From Muribaculaceae bacterium Isolate-037 (Harlan) (GTDB lineage Bacteria; Bacteroidota; Bacteroidia; Bacteroidales; Muribaculaceae): 64,000 nt of DNA. Shown here in pieces: positions 61,524 to 64,000 of this stretch; the stretch's first letter is position 1, and every line of letters begins with the position of its first letter. The stretch is taken from contig RIAZ01000029.1 in NCBI GenBank assembly GCA_003762615.1, positions 1 to 64,000 on the forward strand. Reading direction: 5' to 3'. A model generated the notes under the pieces. The model worked only from the letters and a program-made list of their open reading frames with translations, searched no databases and was not told the DNA's origin. Made by a program: the position numbers and the translations under genes.

Positions 61524-62957
61524 TTATTTGAGTGGCTTGATGTCAAGTTTCACGGGCTTTATCATGTTCTCCGGAGCAAGGATGGTGTCAAGATCCTTTT
61601 GCGTGAGAATGCCGTGTTCGAGTACGAGATCGTAGACGCTTTTCCCTGTCTCAAGAGCCTCCTTGGCAATCTTGGTAGAGTTTTTATAGCCGATGACTGG
61701 GTTCAGGGCGGTGACTATGCAGATGCTGTTGCGAACCTCTTCACGGCATCTGTCGGCATTTGCAGTGATGCCGTCAACACAACGGGTGCGGAGTGTGTCA
61801 AATCCGTTGATCATCAGATCGACTGACTCGAAATCGCACTGAGCCATAACAGGCTCCATGGCATTTAGCTCCATCTGGGCGGCCTCCCCCGCCATGGTTA
61901 CGCAGAGTTCATTGCCTATGACCTTATAGCAGATCTGGTTCATGACTTCGGGAATCACAGGGTTGACCTTTCCCGGCATAATCGACGATCCCGGCTGCAT
62001 GGCAGGAAGATTAAACTCTCCAAGTCCGCATCTCGGACCGCTTGCAAGGAGTCGGAGGTCATTGCAGATTTTGTTGACTTTTACAGCTACACGCTTCAAA
62101 GCAGATGCGTAGCCTACAAGGCATGATGTGTCGGAAGTGGCACCCACGAGATTGTCTGATAGCTTGATATCCCAACCTGTGATTTCTGCAAGCGCGGCAA
62201 CGCATTTCTCAGCATAGCCCGGTTCTGCACATATACCTGTGCCTATGGCAGTTGCGCCCATATTTATTGTCAGGAAGTCATTGGCAGCCTCATTAAGATG
62301 CTTAATCTCATCACGGAGTATGGCGGCAAATCCGCTGAATGTCTGTCCGAGAGTCATCGGTACGGCATCCTCCAGCTGTGTTCGTCCGATCTTGAGGATT
62401 GATGCAAATTCCTTACCCTTGCGCTCGAAAGACTCAATCAGTTTCTCAAAATGCTCCATATAACGCAAGTGAGAGAAGTACATGCCGATATGTATGGCTG
62501 TGGGATACGCGTCGTTGGTAGATTGAGAACAGTTGACATGATCATTTGGAGAGCAATATGTGTACTCACCGCGTTTATGTCCCATGATTTCCAATGCACG
62601 GTTGGCGATCACTTCGTTGGCATTCATGTTGGTCGTGGTGCCGGCTCCACCCTGAATCATATCGACGGGAAATTGGTCGTGGTATTTGCCATCGATTATT
62701 TCACGGCAGGCTTGTTCGATTGCATCTGCCTGTTGCTTTGTAAGGAGTCCCAGTTCATAATTGGCGCGTGCTGCACCCATCTTCGTGATAGCCAATCCTT
62801 TTATGAAAAGCGGATACTCGTTGAGGTGGAATTTACTGATTTCGAAGTTCTCAATTCCACGTAATGTCTGCACTCCGTAGAGATCGGAATCGGGAATTTC
62901 GCGTTGCCCGATGAGATCAGATTCCACACGGAATCCGGTGTTGTTGGTTGTTTCCAT
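61524..62957 (-). CDS. aspA: Aspartate ammonia-lyase
   Basis: The 477-residue protein belongs to the aspartase/fumarase superfamily, with the signature GSSIMPGKVNPVIPEVMNQ and the flexible loop serine, and begins FRVESDLIGQREIPDSDLYG, which matches aspartases rather than fumarase C. It deaminates aspartate to fumarate. The divergent Dcu-type transporter gene suggests aspartate uptake or exchange with succinate, feeding fumarate respiration in an anaerobe. A fumarase C assignment is less likely. Confidence 0.9.
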   Translation of the reverse strand: METTNNTGFRVESDLIGQREIPDSDLYGVQTLRGIENFEISKFHLNEYPLFIKGLAITKMGAARANYELGLLTKQQADAIEQACREIIDGKYHDQFPVDMIQGGAGTTTNMNANEVIANRALEIMGHKRGEYTYCSPNDHVNCSQSTNDAYPTAIHIGMYFSHLRYMEHFEKLIESFERKGKEFASILKIGRTQLEDAVPMTLGQTFSGFAAILRDEIKHLNEAANDFLTINMGATAIGTGICAEPGYAEKCVAALAEITGWDIKLSDNLVGATSDTSCLVGYASALKRVAVKVNKICNDLRLLASGPRCGLGEFNLPAMQPGSSIMPGKVNPVIPEVMNQICYKVIGNELCVTMAGEAAQMELNAMEPVMAQCDFESVDLMINGFDTLRTRCVDGITANADRCREEVRNSICIVTALNPVIGYKNSTKIAKEALETGKSVYDLVLEHGILTQKDLDTILAPENMIKPVKLDIKPLK

Positions 62958-63383
62958 GATAAAATAAATTTATGGTACTAATTTAAGAAATTGTATAAAT
63001 TTCGGTTATATTCGTTGGTCAATGGTACACGGAATAAAGAGCTACTGTACATGGTATGACTCTTCACCTATACATAAGTAACGAGCGATTTTCCGAAATC
63101 ATATATAAATAGAATGAACATTACTCTAATTAAAGATATGTCAATTTTAGGGTTGACAGTGTAATTGCCTATTGATCCCGTGCAAATGTCATGCACGATA
63201 AAGTATTTAATATAATAACAATTTTCATGCATGAAATAATTCTTAATAAAATGAAAAGATTGCAACATACGGCATATTAAAATGTTTATTAGTATGAAGT
63301 AGTCTGACAGGATACTTTCATGTTAACCTGATTTGAGGGATGAGGTCGTGAGGCATTATTCCGAAATTTAAAAATTCAAAACT
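62958..63383. other. Intergenic region between divergent aspA and the Dcu-type gene
   Basis: These 426 bases hold no convincing gene; a 66-codon frame on the - strand (63068-63268) has no family features. The + strand has GATACTTTCA at 63311-63320, seven of eight matches to TAnnTTTG, as a weak promoter for the transporter. A CATGCA/TGCATG-type repeat occurs at about 63190 and 63226. Confidence 0.45.
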
Positions 63384-64000
63384 ATGATACTACAGTTGTT
63401 GTTTGTATTGGCTGCTATAATAGTAGGTGCCCGTCTTGGGGGCATCGGACTCGGAGTTATGGGTGGAGCCGGCATGGCAGTTCTGGTGTTCTTTTTTGGT
63501 CTTGAACCTACCTCGCCGCCGATTGATGTCATGCTTATGATTGCCGCGGTCATTTCGGCAGCCGCCGCCATGCAGGCCGCCGGAGGTCTGGATTATCTTG
63601 TGTCGCTGGCAGAGAAATTATTGCGCAAGCATCCGTCGCAGGTGACGGTGGTCAGTCCGTTGGTGACGTATCTGTTCACGTTTGTTGCCGGCACAGGACA
63701 TGTGGCATATTCGGTATTGCCGGTAATTGCTGAGGTGGCGCGTGAGACAAAGATACGCCCGGAACGTCCGCTCGGTATTGCTGTGATAGCATCCCAACAG
63801 GCGATAACGGCGAGTCCTATCTCTGCCGCCACTGTGGCATTACTCGGACTACTGACCGCTGCAGGTATCTCGCTTTTCGACATATTGAAGATTACTATCC
63901 CCGCCACTCTTTGCGGTGTGCTTGTAGGCGCATTGTTGTCAAAGCGTGTTGGAAAGGAGTTGATGGATGATCCGGAGTATCAGCGTAGAGTGAAGGAGGG
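63384..64000 (+). CDS. Anaerobic C4-dicarboxylate transporter, DcuA/DcuB family (partial, runs off window)
   Basis: The visible 205 residues begin MILQLLFVLAAIIVGARLGG and are a series of hydrophobic helices with FTFVAGTGHVAYSVLPVIAEV and GIAVIASQQAITASPISAATV, blocks conserved in DcuA/DcuB. The family exchanges aspartate, fumarate or malate for succinate across the inner membrane. It is next to aspA in divergent orientation, consistent with aspartate-fed fumarate respiration. DcuA and DcuB cannot be told apart from this part. Confidence 0.88.
   Translation, partial: MILQLLFVLAAIIVGARLGGIGLGVMGGAGMAVLVFFFGLEPTSPPIDVMLMIAAVISAAAAMQAAGGLDYLVSLAEKLLRKHPSQVTVVSPLVTYLFTFVAGTGHVAYSVLPVIAEVARETKIRPERPLGIAVIASQQAITASPISAATVALLGLLTAAGISLFDILKITIPATLCGVLVGALLSKRVGKELMDDPEYQRRVKE

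Noticed and set aside
63068..63268. 66-residue - strand frame in the aspA-Dcu gap
   Set aside because: AT-rich intergenic frame without recognisable motifs or a good promoter; left as intergenic.

Overview
The window is a 64 kb piece of a Bacteroidales chromosome, most likely from a gut Muribaculaceae or Bacteroidaceae relative. The placement rests on many promoters of the form TTTG-N19/20-TAnnTTTG, genes typical of the phylum (GSCFA protein, AAA ATPases with DUF4143, a Rpn-family PD-(D/E)XK transposase, a Bacteroidetes-type tyrosine recombinase) and the gene order of the leucine cluster. No rRNA, tRNA or CRISPR array was seen.

Layout: (1) 1-9.3 kb, the end of an IS transposase, then an exopolysaccharide/O-antigen-type cluster on the + strand: glycosyltransferases, a Wzy-like polymerase, UDP-glucose dehydrogenase, a UDP-glucuronate-epimerase-like enzyme, an acetyltransferase, a secreted GH16 hydrolase and a WecG/TagA transferase. 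(2) 9.3-10.2 kb, a repeat-rich stretch with one orphan gene. (3) 10.2-25.9 kb, eleven consecutive - strand purine genes in transcription order purE-L-M-N-H-D-folD-purB-A-guaB-guaA, preceded by a roughly 250-nt leader that ends in an intrinsic terminator. (4) 26.0-38.4 kb, an AT-richer accessory island with a 32-bp periodic repeat, an ATPase remnant, a compact eight-gene operon and a tyrosine recombinase. (5) 38.6-44.6 kb, a GSCFA protein, a two-component pair and a MacB/FtsX-type ABC transporter. (6) 44.7-56.5 kb, an AbiE-like toxin-antitoxin pair, two exported proteins of unknown function, a GH13 enzyme, NfeD plus SPFH proteins, a RelE-type toxin-antitoxin pair, a DUF4143 ATPase and a transposase with an in-frame stop. 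(7) 56.5-61.4 kb, leuC-leuD-leuA-like-leuB behind a complete attenuator with an Ile/Leu/Val-rich leader peptide. (8) 61.5-64 kb, aspA divergent from a Dcu-type C4-dicarboxylate transporter cut by the window end.

The strongest candidate for an undescribed system is the eight-gene operon at 26476-36902. It encodes, in transcription order, a vWA-like lipoprotein, a small polytopic membrane protein, a tubulin/FtsZ-like GTPase, a 1128-residue actin/Hsp70-fold protein, a lipoprotein with an extra membrane segment, a MotA/TolQ-like channel protein with a long coiled coil, a MotB/OmpA-like partner and an exported trypsin-like protease. The genes are 3-11 bp apart or overlap. The set combines two cytoskeletal-type NTPases with an ion-driven stator pair and envelope-facing sensor and protease modules. 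The stator pair recalls ZorA/ZorB of Zorya, but no ZorC, ZorD or ZorE is present. Its function is not known to me; an envelope-spanning defence or stress machine is an inference.

The purE leader and the leuC attenuator are two cis-regulatory systems that can be read directly from the sequence.
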